DNA of 64,000 bases from assembly GCA_964622625.1 (NCBI GenBank), contig CAZUUQ010000003.1, positions 16,427-80,426 of the forward strand, given 5' to 3'. How positions within the stretch are numbered: position 1 is the stretch's first letter; each line of letters opens with the position of its first letter. Positions 34,769 to 46,334 of the stretch are shown here, piece after piece. The notes under the pieces are model-generated. The model saw only the letters and a program-made list of their open reading frames with translations. It searched no databases and was not told the origin of the DNA. Origin of the DNA: CAZCWM01 sp964622625 (GTDB lineage: Bacteria > Planctomycetota > Phycisphaerae > Phycisphaerales > Phycisphaeraceae). The translations under genes were made by a program, and so were the position numbers.

Positions 34769-36093
34769 GATGTCTCCTTCGATTTGGCTGCTCGCCGATA
34801 GCGGTTGAAGTGTTCACGGCGGCAGCGGGTGGCCTCTTCGCTATAGAGCCGGCGTGCCAGATCGTGGAAGCCGGCCCGCAGCTCCGAGTTGGACATGAGT
34901 GCGGGGCGATAGTTGATATCGAACAGCGTGCAGCGCTCCCACTGGTCGGGATGTGTGAGCCGCCCCTGGAGCAGAAATTGATCGTAGAGGGGCGTGCCCG
35001 GGAAGGGCGTGAGCACCGTGATCTGCACGTCGTAGAGTTCGAGTTGCTCGGCCGCGGAGGCAACCTGCTCGAAAATGCGGGTGTCGTGACCGTCCAGGCC
35101 GAGGATGAAGCATCCGTTGACGCGAATGCCGTGACGTTGAATGTTGCGGACCAGGGGTTGGTAGCGACTCACCTGCGATCGCTTCCAGTTGCGGCGGAGC
35201 TCCAAGCCGTCGAGTCCAGCATCTGACGGACTCTCCAGGCCGATGAGCACTTCCGCGCAGCCGGCGTCGGCCATCATGGCCAGCAGATCGTCGTCCTCAC
35301 CTACGGAGATGTCGGTCTCCGTAAACCAGCGCACACGCCGCCTCGCCAGTTCGGGCAAGAGAGTCCGCCAATAGCGGCGGTTAACCATGCCGTTGTCGTC
35401 GGCGAATTCCAGAAACGGCCGCGGCCAGAGCTCGATGATGCGATCGACTTCCGCGAGCACGCGCTGCACCGGCTTCTGCTTGTAGCCATTGGTCAGCAGA
35501 ATTGAACTGGCGCAGAAGCTGCACTTCCACGGACAGCCGCGCGACGTTTGCACGGTCAGGCGGTTGTAGCGGCTGATGTCCAAGAGCTCGTAGGCCGGCA
35601 TGGGGGACTGTGACAGGTCATACGCACCGTCGCTCTGATATCGCGCCCGCAGAAGATGTCGCTCCGCGTCGCGCACCACCTCGGGCCAGCAAGGCTCGCC
35701 CTCGCCGATCACCACAACATCGCAGTGCCGCAGCGCTTCGTCCGGCAGAGCCGTGACGTGCAGCCCACCCATGACCACCGGCGTACCGCGGCGACGATAG
35801 CGGTCCGCAAGTTCGTAGGCCTCGAAAATCTGGGCCGAGAAACTTGAAATGGCAACCAGGTCCAAGTCAGGCAGTGCTCCTCCATCATCCTCCGGGGCGG
35901 GCAGTTGCGGCATCTCGATGTAATGCAGTTCATGGCCCGGCGGTGTCGCCCCAGCCAGTGTCAGCAGGCCGAGGCTCGGCAGCGAAGCAATCACCTCGCT
36001 GCGCTCCACGAACCCCGGCAGGGACATGCCCAAGGCCATGAGCTGCGTGTCGCAGGCCCGCACCCCACTCATCGCAATCAACCCGATGCGCAT
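34765..36093 (-). CDS. B12-binding-type radical SAM enzyme
   Basis: From ATG 36093 the protein has 442 residues. The N-terminal about 170 residues form a Rossmann-like cobalamin-binding-type domain (GLIAMSG, PVVMGGLHVTALPDEAL, VVIGEGE), but the D-x-H-x-x-G cobalamin motif is not seen. The radical SAM domain has the [4Fe-4S] motif C187-x3-C191-x2-C194 (SRGCPWKCSFCASS), then FADDNGMVNRRYW and VLIGLES. Reaction unknown. It lies 1 bp after the stop of the upstream membrane protein and overlaps the next gene by ATGA, so all three are one transcription unit. Confidence 0.88.
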   Translation of the reverse strand: MRIGLIAMSGVRACDTQLMALGMSLPGFVERSEVIASLPSLGLLTLAGATPPGHELHYIEMPQLPAPEDDGGALPDLDLVAISSFSAQIFEAYELADRYRRRGTPVVMGGLHVTALPDEALRHCDVVVIGEGEPCWPEVVRDAERHLLRARYQSDGAYDLSQSPMPAYELLDISRYNRLTVQTSRGCPWKCSFCASSILLTNGYKQKPVQRVLAEVDRIIELWPRPFLEFADDNGMVNRRYWRTLLPELARRRVRWFTETDISVGEDDDLLAMMADAGCAEVLIGLESPSDAGLDGLELRRNWKRSQVSRYQPLVRNIQRHGIRVNGCFILGLDGHDTRIFEQVASAAEQLELYDVQITVLTPFPGTPLYDQFLLQGRLTHPDQWERCTLFDINYRPALMSNSELRAGFHDLARRLYSEEATRCRREHFNRYRRAAKSKETS

Positions 36094-36094
36094 G

Positions 36095-36490
36095 CTACGA
36101 CCCCCCGGCGCCTCGTGACGCCAGCACCCACAGTGTGCATAACGCAGCCCCAATCAGTCCAAGCACCGGAACGACAAACAAGTGGCGCAGGGACTGCCGC
36201 CACGCCGCCATGAAGCAGACCACCGGCATGGTCAGTGTGCCGAGGATCAGCAACACCGAGCCTGTCGTTACCTCCATTGCAGGTTGCAGGTGCGGCAGCG
36301 TGCCGACAAACGCGATATTCAACAGTCCGGTACCGAAAAACGCGATGTGCCCCAGACGCACCAGCCGCCGCCGCCAGCTCTGATAGCCGCCCATCCACTG
36401 CTCACGCCAGAATCGTATGCCGACAATCGCCCCTGAAATGCCCCCTGCAGCAAACCACGCCCAAGCCAGTACGAGGTGCAGTTGGAGCAT
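36095..36490 (-). CDS. Small four-helix membrane protein in radical SAM cassette
   Basis: From ATG 36490 the protein has 131 residues; ATG 36535 is an in-frame alternative. About four membrane helices are seen (LQLHLVLAWAWFAAGGISGAIVG; LGHIAFFGTGLLNIAFVGTL; TGSVLLILGTLTMPVVCFMAAW; FVVPVLGLIGAALCTLWVLA). Conserved-looking His residues lie in helix 1 and helix 2. Family not recognised. It is the first gene of the three-gene cassette with the radical SAM enzyme. Confidence 0.68.
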   Translation of the reverse strand: MLQLHLVLAWAWFAAGGISGAIVGIRFWREQWMGGYQSWRRRLVRLGHIAFFGTGLLNIAFVGTLPHLQPAMEVTTGSVLLILGTLTMPVVCFMAAWRQSLRHLFVVPVLGLIGAALCTLWVLASRGAGGS

Positions 36491-36581
36491 GCCTGATGTC
36501 CCACGACGCAATCGCTCGACGCATGCCGACATCATCTACGGGCAGTAGCATACTTCACCAGTCCCGTGCTTGGGCCACCGT

Positions 36582-36611
36582 TAGCCGCAGAGGCCCATAT
36601 CCACTAAAATA
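36582..36611 (+). promoter_or_regulatory. Possible gyrA promoter
   Basis: TTAGCC (36582-36587) and TAAAAT (36606-36611, 5/6) are separated by 18 bp, leaving a leader of about 68 nt before gyrA. The -35 is weak. Confidence 0.3.
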
Positions 36612-36685
36612 AAGCTCATCGCCATGCCGAACGAGCCGGTCTTATTCCGGCTGATCCCGGCCTCCTTCCGCGAGCGTAATGACCC

Positions 36686-39352
<2,667 letters not shown>

Positions 39353-39383
39353 CTACCGCGGCCCCCTCGACGGAGTAAACCCA

Positions 39384-39593
39384 ATGGCCCGACTCGTCCG
39401 CCACGACGCCGTCCAACCACATGAAGTCAAACCGCAGGAAAAGAGCGTCTGGATCTGTATGTGCGGCCTGAGCCAGAACCTGCCTTTTTGCGACGGCTCG
39501 CACGCGGTCGCCCGCAAGACCGAGCAGAACGGCAAGTGCTATCTCTACGACAGCGCCCGGCGTAACGTCCTCGAAATCCGCGACGATGTCTGA
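39384..39593 (+). CDS. CDGSH iron-sulfur domain protein
   Basis: From ATG 39384 (GGAG 8 nt upstream) the protein has 69 residues. It contains one CDGSH-type [2Fe-2S] motif, C-x-C-x2-S-x(3)-P-x-C-D-G-S-H, in CMCGLSQNLPFCDGSH. These small proteins act in electron transfer or redox sensing, and the single-motif form is usually a homodimer. It lies 31 bp after gyrA in the same direction and may be co-transcribed, though no functional link is known. A longer frame from 39309 would overlap gyrA and is less likely. Confidence 0.88.
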   Translation: MARLVRHDAVQPHEVKPQEKSVWICMCGLSQNLPFCDGSHAVARKTEQNGKCYLYDSARRNVLEIRDDV

Positions 39594-39651
39594 CGTCCAA
39601 CTCCCTCAAGTCATACTTTGGTCGCGCAGGTACAGAATTTGATGACGCGCG

Positions 39652-42549
39652 TCAGGGCGGAAAGATGGGTACGCGCACCGGTGACCCACCGAGAAAGTGG
39701 ACGACCGAACCCACGCCGGTCCAGAACAACCCCGCCAGCACGTCCGCCGCGATCAGCCCCACCATCAGCGGCATGACCAGGTGATAGCTGCGCGCCCCGC
39801 CCAGGCGCACCACCGCCAGCTTGATCGCCCACCCCAGCAGGAACGAGTAATGGGCATGCGCCGCCGGATGCGTGCCGAAGACCATGAACAGCACCGGGTG
39901 CAGCGGCCACCAGGCGAAGCGCAGCCTCGCGGCTGCGCAGGTCAGCACAAGGGCCGAACCCAGCGCAATCCAGCCCATGGCGCCGGGCCGCGGCTCGATC
40001 GCCGCCAGACGCTGCAGAGGCCCCAACGACACTGATTCGCTCAACTGCTGCCGCGCCGAAAGCTCGTCGATCGCCTTCACGGCCGCATCGGGAATTTTCG
40101 ACGGCACGATCCGCGTGGCCCATTCGTCCTGGAGCGGCAGACCCAGGTTGTATGTGTACATCTGCGTGGCCAGCAGCGTCGCCCCGAAGCCCAGCAGCAG
40201 CATAAGGCCCAGCAGCAGCCCCATCCGCGCCGGCCGCGTGCCGGTCTGTTCGGTCATGCGCAGCCCGTTGGCCAATAGCGGCGTCATCGCCTCACGCGTC
40301 TCGCCGGCGAACATCAGCGCCACCAGACCCGCTGTCAGAACGGCCGTCGGCCCCATCGCCCGCTCGCCCAGCAGCGCCAGCAGCACGGCCAGCGGAATCC
40401 ATTCCGGCAGGATGAAAAACGCCCCCGTCTCGGCGTTGATCCGCGCCAGCATCAGGAACACCATCAACACAAGCAGCATAAGCAGCGCCGCGATCGTCCA
40501 CGGCAGACCCGCCCGTGACATGACCCATACCGCCGCGACCGACGCGACCATCAGCCCCCGACCGGCCCACACCGCATAACTCGGCAGAACCTGGCCGATC
40601 GACATACCCATGCTCCGCGCCAGCACGCTGGCGTAATACCGTCGACCCACGTACAGCACCACCAGCGCCCCGCCCAGCCATGCGCCGAACAGAATCAGGT
40701 TCGTGTTGCCGCCGTAGGTCGGATCGTACTCCATGGCGATCCCCCGGCGATAAATCATGGACGCGAGAATCATGTACGCCACGCCGGAAAGACCGAAGCT
40801 CAGCGACACTTCCGTGCGCAGAAAGAACGAGAATCCCACAATGCTGAAGAAGATGCCCGGAAGGAACACGGACCACGCCAGCGGCGACTGCGATGCGAGC
40901 GGGAACAGCGCCCGCATCGGCAGAAAGTCGTAGCGCAGCGGAATCTGGATAAACGTCGGGTTATACGCATGCAGACCATTGACCATGTGAATCGCAGACA
41001 CGCCGACCACCGCAAGCCAGAACAGCCGCGAACGCGCCACATCGGGCAGCCACCGTCCTGATTCGCGCTGCGTCACCTCCTCAATGAACCGCGCGATGGG
41101 ATAGGGCAGCAGCTCGTGCTTCGACCACTGTGGATGCACCACCAGCATCAGGCACAAAGCCGCCAGCGCCAGCAGCAGTGTCAGTGGCACCCAGAGCCGC
41201 AGCGTCGGTCCCCACTGTTTCCAGGGAACCTGCGTCGGCCCCAGCATGTGATGGCCATCCCATCCGCTCACGAGCATGCCGGTGGCCAGAGGGTCTTCGG
41301 TTCCGCCCGCCAGCAGCCACCCCTTCCCGACCGGGGGCGGGGCCACGCTCGCCCCCAGCACCTGATCAAGGAGGTTGCGGCTCAGACGCTGCCGCACCAC
41401 CGTAATCGCGTGCTGGCCCGACTCGGCATGCAGCATCGCCAGTTTGAGGTCATGGTCGAGAAGAGTCAGCGGCCTGCGAACGCGCTGTGTCTCGCGGCCC
41501 ACGATGCGCACCTGATCGCGAGCCGCAGCAGCCTGCCGCTCCAGATCATCACCTTCGCGATTCAGTTCCTGACGCCGCTGCCTCAGTTGTTCGCGCTGGG
41601 CCTCCAGTCTCTTCACCTGGGCGGCGAGCCGCGGAGAATCCGGTTCGCGTGAAATGGCGTGCAGCTCGGTCGCGATGGCGGACAACCGCTCCCGCGTGTC
41701 GCTCAATGCCGACTCAACCTGGTAACGCCGCAGTATCGCCTCATCTCGCTGCTGCTCGGCCTCACGTCGTCGGACGTCCAATGCATCCAACCTTGACGCC
41801 AACTCCACCGTGATGGCCGCGCGTTGCTGGCGCATCGCTTCAGCCCGCTGGACATGATCGGCCGCTTTCTGCCGCAACGTCGCAGCGCGCTCGACATACG
41901 CCGCCGCCGCGTCTGTCTGCCGCAATACCGCGAAGGGCGCCGCATCAACAAGGTCGGCCCGCTCGATCAGGTCGTTGAGCACCGACAACAGCCGATGCTG
42001 CATCGGCGGGTTCCATCCGCCGGTCTCCGGCCGCTGCCGCAGGTATTGCCGCACATCCTGCGGAAAAGACTGCCAGACATAACGCAGCGCCTCTCCAGCG
42101 GCATCGCCCGCAGAATCTTCGGCTGCGGCATCACCCGCGACCAGGCGCTCGCTCAAGGCCGACCAGTCGCGCACCTGTCCCGGCGCAATTCGTGGCGAAC
42201 CGCCGGGCACATACGACAGCAGTTCGGCGCCCTGCCACGCCGGCCGATCCTTGTAGAGATAGCCCGGCATGGCCACCACCGGGCTATAGACGCGAAAGTA
42301 AGTCGCCGCCGGCCAGGCACACGCCGCCATGCCCAGAGCCACGATCATCGCCAACTCGCCGGCCTGCAACGCCCGGCCCCGAAGCAGCGGGTTGACCACC
42401 AGCAGCAGTACCAGCAGCGCACCGGCCACAACCACCGGCAGCAATCCGCCGATGAAGTGACGCTGCCCCACCACCAGGTCATTGAAATACGTCGCCCCGC
42501 TGATGAACAGGCCCAGGGCCAGACCGAGGATGATCGCGCGAAGACTCAA
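39652..42549 (-). CDS. DUF6785-like multi-pass membrane protein with coiled-coil insert
   Basis: The 965-residue protein starts at TTG 42549 with GAGG 7 nt upstream. It has three N-terminal membrane helices (1-80), a loop, then a Arg/Glu/Ala-rich coiled coil at about 215-355, then at least ten more helices from about 455 to the end. Segments such as LLPYPIARFIEEV, EYDPTYGGNTNLILFGAWLGG and INAETGAFFILPEWIPLAVL match the DUF6784/DUF6785 family (OPT-like membrane proteins of Planctomycetes and Verrucomicrobia). Transport is likely; substrate unknown. The coiled-coil insert is not typical of the family as I know it. Confidence 0.78.
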   Translation of the reverse strand: MSLRAIILGLALGLFISGATYFNDLVVGQRHFIGGLLPVVVAGALLVLLLVVNPLLRGRALQAGELAMIVALGMAACAWPAATYFRVYSPVVAMPGYLYKDRPAWQGAELLSYVPGGSPRIAPGQVRDWSALSERLVAGDAAAEDSAGDAAGEALRYVWQSFPQDVRQYLRQRPETGGWNPPMQHRLLSVLNDLIERADLVDAAPFAVLRQTDAAAAYVERAATLRQKAADHVQRAEAMRQQRAAITVELASRLDALDVRRREAEQQRDEAILRRYQVESALSDTRERLSAIATELHAISREPDSPRLAAQVKRLEAQREQLRQRRQELNREGDDLERQAAAARDQVRIVGRETQRVRRPLTLLDHDLKLAMLHAESGQHAITVVRQRLSRNLLDQVLGASVAPPPVGKGWLLAGGTEDPLATGMLVSGWDGHHMLGPTQVPWKQWGPTLRLWVPLTLLLALAALCLMLVVHPQWSKHELLPYPIARFIEEVTQRESGRWLPDVARSRLFWLAVVGVSAIHMVNGLHAYNPTFIQIPLRYDFLPMRALFPLASQSPLAWSVFLPGIFFSIVGFSFFLRTEVSLSFGLSGVAYMILASMIYRRGIAMEYDPTYGGNTNLILFGAWLGGALVVLYVGRRYYASVLARSMGMSIGQVLPSYAVWAGRGLMVASVAAVWVMSRAGLPWTIAALLMLLVLMVFLMLARINAETGAFFILPEWIPLAVLLALLGERAMGPTAVLTAGLVALMFAGETREAMTPLLANGLRMTEQTGTRPARMGLLLGLMLLLGFGATLLATQMYTYNLGLPLQDEWATRIVPSKIPDAAVKAIDELSARQQLSESVSLGPLQRLAAIEPRPGAMGWIALGSALVLTCAAARLRFAWWPLHPVLFMVFGTHPAAHAHYSFLLGWAIKLAVVRLGGARSYHLVMPLMVGLIAADVLAGLFWTGVGSVVHFLGGSPVRVPIFPP

Positions 42550-42713
42550 TGCGCCGCCTCAATCCTGAAATCCGCCGTTCCGCGGTCGTCACACTTCCCG
42601 CATGCACCGCAACCGACCAGCGTCCATCCGCGCTGCGGCAGCGCCACAGCATAACCCCTGGCCGAACGCCTGTCGCCGCCCCGGAATTGGCTGGCCGTTG
42701 CCTGCTTTGCCGC

Positions 42714-44393
42714 TCACCCCGCGGCCGCACGCACGCCGTCGACGCGTGGAACGGCAAGCCGGTCACCACCCTCACCGGCCTCCTCGACCGCGACCATCTC
42801 CGGCACCGCCCAGCGCAGGGCGTGGAGAATCTGCCGGCGGTCCACACCCTGCCAGGGACGCTGGCCGCACTGCCGCAGGCCGTCGAACCGCGCGATCACC
42901 GCCTGCATCTGCCGCGGCGTCGGGGGACTCGATTTCCACACCCGCACCGCGGCATGCGGCGTGGGCAGCATGTCCTCGCCGCTGTAGGCCAACTCCTCAA
43001 AAAGTTTTTCACCCGGACGGATGCCGGTGAACGTAATCGCCACGTCGATACCCGGCTCTAGGCCCTGGCTGCGCAGGAAGCGCTCCGCGAGGTCCACGAT
43101 TCGCACCGGATCGCCCATGTCCAGCAGGAACACTTCGCCGCCCCCGCGGCTGGCTTGGCCGGTCAGCGCCGCCGACTGGAGCACCAGGCCGGCCGCCTCC
43201 GGGATCGTCATGAAATACCGCTGCATCTGCGGGTGCGTGACCGTGATAGGCCCACCGTGCCCAAGTTGCTTCTGCCAGATCGGAAGCACACTGCATGCCG
43301 AGCCGAGCACATTGCCGAACCGCACCATGCAGTACCGCGTGGCGCTGCTTTCATTGAGGTGCTGGATGTACAGCTCGGCCAGGCGCTTGGTGGCGCCCAT
43401 GACGGAGCTGGGATTGACCGCCTTATCGCTGGAAATCATGACAAAGCGTTCGACGCCGCAGCGGTCGGCCGCGTTCGCGATCGAACGCGTGCCATAGAAG
43501 TTGTTCTCCACCGCCGCGGCCGGGTGCTCCTCCATCATCGGCACGTGCTTGTGGGCGGCGGCATGGAAGATCACGGCTGGTCGATGGCGGGCCAGCATCT
43601 CCTCAGTCCCCTGGGAATCGGTCACGTCGTGCAGCACAGCCTCGCGCAGCACGTCGTCAGCTTCGCGGGCCATCTGACGATCGATCTCGAAAAGGGCGTT
43701 TTCCGCCCGCTCGACCAGGATGATCCGTCGCGGTCCGAACCTCGCGGCCTGCCGCACCAGCTCCGACCCGATCGACCCCCCAGCCCCGGTCACCAGCACC
43801 ACGCGATCATGCAGCATGGCCCGCACCGCTGTCTCGTCCAGCGGGGCTGGTCGACGGTCCAGCAGACCGGCCGCCTCGGCCCACGGGGTCGGGATCGCAC
43901 CGGCCGCGAGCAGGCGGCTGCGCCGCGGTCCGGCGGGCAGTTGTCGCACGCGCCCGGCCAATTGATCGCTGAGCGTCGGCACCCAGCGCCACGGCATGGC
44001 GCGGCGCTCGATTACCTCGATGAGAGCGTCGGTCGCCTCCGCCATCGCCGCCGGCAGGCTCAGCACCACCAGGTCAATCGTCTCTTGCGTCTGTTCGTCC
44101 AGATATCGCAGCAAGGTGGCCGGCTCCAGCCCGCCGCCGGCCTCGGTCAGCGTATGCACCACCGTGGCCGGCGTGGGAAGCTGCCCGGCCCAGGCTGTCA
44201 AGCCCGCGACGGACGAGCTCGTACCCGCCAACAACAGCCGCAACGGTGTATGCGAACCGCCCTCCCTCTGCGGCAAGGGGCGCGCATCAACCTTGGGTCG
44301 TACACGGCTGCAGTTTGGATGGGTCTTGGCGGCGCTCACGCCTCTGTTATCGGCCGAGACGCGCGCCTCGCTTGATCGGCTGACAGCCAACAT
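42714..44393 (-). CDS. CapD/FlaA1-type nucleotide-sugar 4,6-dehydratase/epimerase
   Basis: From ATG 44393 the protein has 559 residues. The first about 200 form a Rossmann-like N-terminal domain, but the four membrane helices usual for WbpM/CapD are missing. The extended-SDR domain shows NAD-binding GAGGSIGSEL, the catalytic SSDKAVNPSSVMGATKR (S-x-x-K with M-x-x-x-K), VRFGNVLGS and FTGIRPGEKLFEELAY. It should act on UDP-GlcNAc-type sugars for surface polysaccharide synthesis. The frame is open to 44549, but that part overlaps the divergent PilZ gene. Confidence 0.88.
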   Translation of the reverse strand: MLAVSRSSEARVSADNRGVSAAKTHPNCSRVRPKVDARPLPQREGGSHTPLRLLLAGTSSSVAGLTAWAGQLPTPATVVHTLTEAGGGLEPATLLRYLDEQTQETIDLVVLSLPAAMAEATDALIEVIERRAMPWRWVPTLSDQLAGRVRQLPAGPRRSRLLAAGAIPTPWAEAAGLLDRRPAPLDETAVRAMLHDRVVLVTGAGGSIGSELVRQAARFGPRRIILVERAENALFEIDRQMAREADDVLREAVLHDVTDSQGTEEMLARHRPAVIFHAAAHKHVPMMEEHPAAAVENNFYGTRSIANAADRCGVERFVMISSDKAVNPSSVMGATKRLAELYIQHLNESSATRYCMVRFGNVLGSACSVLPIWQKQLGHGGPITVTHPQMQRYFMTIPEAAGLVLQSAALTGQASRGGGEVFLLDMGDPVRIVDLAERFLRSQGLEPGIDVAITFTGIRPGEKLFEELAYSGEDMLPTPHAAVRVWKSSPPTPRQMQAVIARFDGLRQCGQRPWQGVDRRQILHALRWAVPEMVAVEEAGEGGDRLAVPRVDGVRAAAG

Positions 44394-44518
44394 GCCCCAA
44401 CGCGCCGCCAACGCGGGCAACTGAATAAACCTGACCTTGTCTTGCGTCGATACAGAAACTGTTTCCAGGCCGGCGGTTCCGCCGGTTGGCACGCAAGGCC
44501 ACTGCCAGGAGATCGGCG

Positions 44519-44914
44519 ATGCAAAGCGACGAGCAGCGGACCAGTCCACGCTTCAGGCTCCCACCCATGTACACGCTGCTTCGCGCCCGACCCGAACGTT
44601 CGCCGTCACCCGAGGAATCCGACCAGCCCACCCGTTATCCCTGGACCGGCCACGTTTACGACATTTCCACCACGGGCATGCGATTCGAACTGGACTCCGC
44701 CCTGCCCGCCGGCACACGCCTGGAAGTACGCGTCCTGCTGCCCGGCCAGGGCCACCACGCCTTCCATGCCGTCGGCAGCGTCATCCGCCTGCACGACGAC
44801 GCCGACGATCCCGGCCCGATGCGCATGGGCATGACCTTCGACCGCTTTGTCGACGAAATCGACCAGCGCCTGCTGGCCGGCTACCTGCAGTCCAGCCACC
44901 TCCAGGCCGCCTGA
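44519..44914 (+). CDS. PilZ domain protein (c-di-GMP receptor)
   Basis: From ATG 44519 (AGGAGA 6 nt upstream) the protein has 131 residues, a stand-alone PilZ domain. The c-di-GMP-binding motifs are R7-x3-R11 (RTSPR) and D-x-S-x-x-G (DISTTGMRF). A Ser/Pro/Glu-rich linker between them is longer than usual. Divergent from the polysaccharide dehydratase gene, it may link c-di-GMP to polysaccharide production. Confidence 0.85.
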   Translation: MQSDEQRTSPRFRLPPMYTLLRARPERSPSPEESDQPTRYPWTGHVYDISTTGMRFELDSALPAGTRLEVRVLLPGQGHHAFHAVGSVIRLHDDADDPGPMRMGMTFDRFVDEIDQRLLAGYLQSSHLQAA

Positions 44915-45006
44915 GCACAATTGGCCCCCTTCACTGTGCCGGTGAACCAGCGACGCAGTCGCCGGCTCGGACTGCATGCACGGGGTACCGTCTGGCTTGC
45001 AGACGC

Positions 45007-45012
45007 TACACT
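45007..45012 (+). promoter_or_regulatory. TACACT -10-like element before nuoH
   Basis: TACACT lies 59 nt before the nuoH ATG, in the 157-bp spacer after the PilZ gene. No good -35 is present. It belongs to a set of TANACT hexamers upstream of genes in this window. Confidence 0.25.
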
Positions 45013-45071
45013 GTCGGCGTCGGCCGCCGCCTGTGCGGCCGCGATGGTCCTGCCAAACCGGAACCTGCCGC

Positions 45072-46277
45072 ATGTCCCTGCAATTGCCCGCGCAAGTGGT
45101 CGCCAGCGTCGTCACCCTCGTGCTGATGCTGCAACTGATCCTGCTGAGCGTTTCCTATCTGATCCTTCTGGAGCGCAAGATCGCCTCGTGGGTGCAGAAC
45201 CGCATCGGGCCCAATCGCACCAACTTCAGCTTTGGCATCCTGCCCATCCGACATCACTGCTGGGGTCTGGGCCAGCCCCTGGCCGACGGCATCAAGCTCT
45301 TTCTCAAAGAGGACTACACCCCTCCGCACGTCGACCGCAAACTCTTTCTGCTCGCGCCCGTGCTGGCGGTGATCCCGGCCATGATCGGCTGGGCCGTCAT
45401 CCCATGGGGCGGAGCCATGCAGCTCGGTTCCGACGTGGTACAGATCGCCGCCGCCCCCATCAGTGTCGGTGTGGTCTACATCCTGGCCGTCGGGGCGCTG
45501 GCGGTTTACGGCGTGGCCCTGGCGGGCTTCGCATCCAACAACAAATACGCCTTCTTCGGCGGCCTGCGGGCCACCGCCCAGATGGTCAGCTACGAAATTC
45601 CTCTGGGTTTGTCGGTGCTCATCATCATCCTTCTCAGCGGCAGCCTGCGGGCCGATGTCATCCTGCATCTTCAGGCCAACGGCGTGTGGAACCTCGTCTA
45701 CATGCCGCTGCTGGCGATCATCTTCTTCACCTGCTCGCTGGCCGAGTCCAACCGCGCGCCCTTCGATCTGGCCGAGTGCGAGCAGGAACTGGTCGGCGGC
45801 TTCCACACCGAGTACAGCTCGATGAAGTGGGCTCTGTTCTTCCTGGGCGAGTACATGCACATGATCACCGCGGCCGCCTTCTTCGCCCTGCTGTTCCTGG
45901 GTGGCTGGGACCTGCCCCTGCTGCGCGAGCCGCTGGTCGGCGGCATCGGCTGGGTGCTGCTGAAATTCAGCGTCTTCGCCTTCAAGGTGTTCCTGATCCT
46001 GTCCCTGATGATGCTCGTGCGCTGGACCTTGCCGCGGTTTCGCATGGATCAGCTCATGCGTCTCGCCTGGCGCAGCCTTATTCCGGTGACGCTGACGCTG
46101 CTGCTGCTGGCAGCCCTGGTCGAGACAATGGGCTGGTCGAAGTGGATGCTGCTGGCGGGCAATGTCGTCATCTTCGCGGGGCTGATGGTCGTCGGTCCCC
46201 TGATTCCCGCCGGCCCGCCAGTCAACCGCAAGGTGTCGCTGCGCGGCTCGCGGTTCAGCCCGGCGGCCGAAGCCTGA
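45072..46277 (+). CDS. nuoH: NADH-quinone oxidoreductase subunit H (isolated)
   Basis: From ATG 45072 the protein has 401 residues with about eight membrane helices. Family signatures are LLERKIASWVQNRIGPN, PFDLAECEQELVGGFHTEYSSMKWALFFLGEY and the polar SLAESNRAPFDL loop. NuoH forms part of the quinone site and proton path of complex I. No other nuo gene is in the window, although nuoH normally sits inside a 13-14-gene operon. The charged quinone-site residues are all present, so it looks functional. Confidence 0.93.
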   Translation: MSLQLPAQVVASVVTLVLMLQLILLSVSYLILLERKIASWVQNRIGPNRTNFSFGILPIRHHCWGLGQPLADGIKLFLKEDYTPPHVDRKLFLLAPVLAVIPAMIGWAVIPWGGAMQLGSDVVQIAAAPISVGVVYILAVGALAVYGVALAGFASNNKYAFFGGLRATAQMVSYEIPLGLSVLIIILLSGSLRADVILHLQANGVWNLVYMPLLAIIFFTCSLAESNRAPFDLAECEQELVGGFHTEYSSMKWALFFLGEYMHMITAAAFFALLFLGGWDLPLLREPLVGGIGWVLLKFSVFAFKVFLILSLMMLVRWTLPRFRMDQLMRLAWRSLIPVTLTLLLLAALVETMGWSKWMLLAGNVVIFAGLMVVGPLIPAGPPVNRKVSLRGSRFSPAAEA

Positions 46278-46334
46278 TCCGCCGTCGATGCGATCACGGC
46301 GGCTGCTTCCTGAGCCGGATGGGAGCTGTCGTTC

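Noticed and set aside
39643..39654. Palindrome TGACGCGCGTCA between the CDGSH gene and the DUF6785-like gene
   Set aside because: Too short for a terminator and no T-run follows; it also includes the stop codon of the minus-strand gene. Possibly chance.
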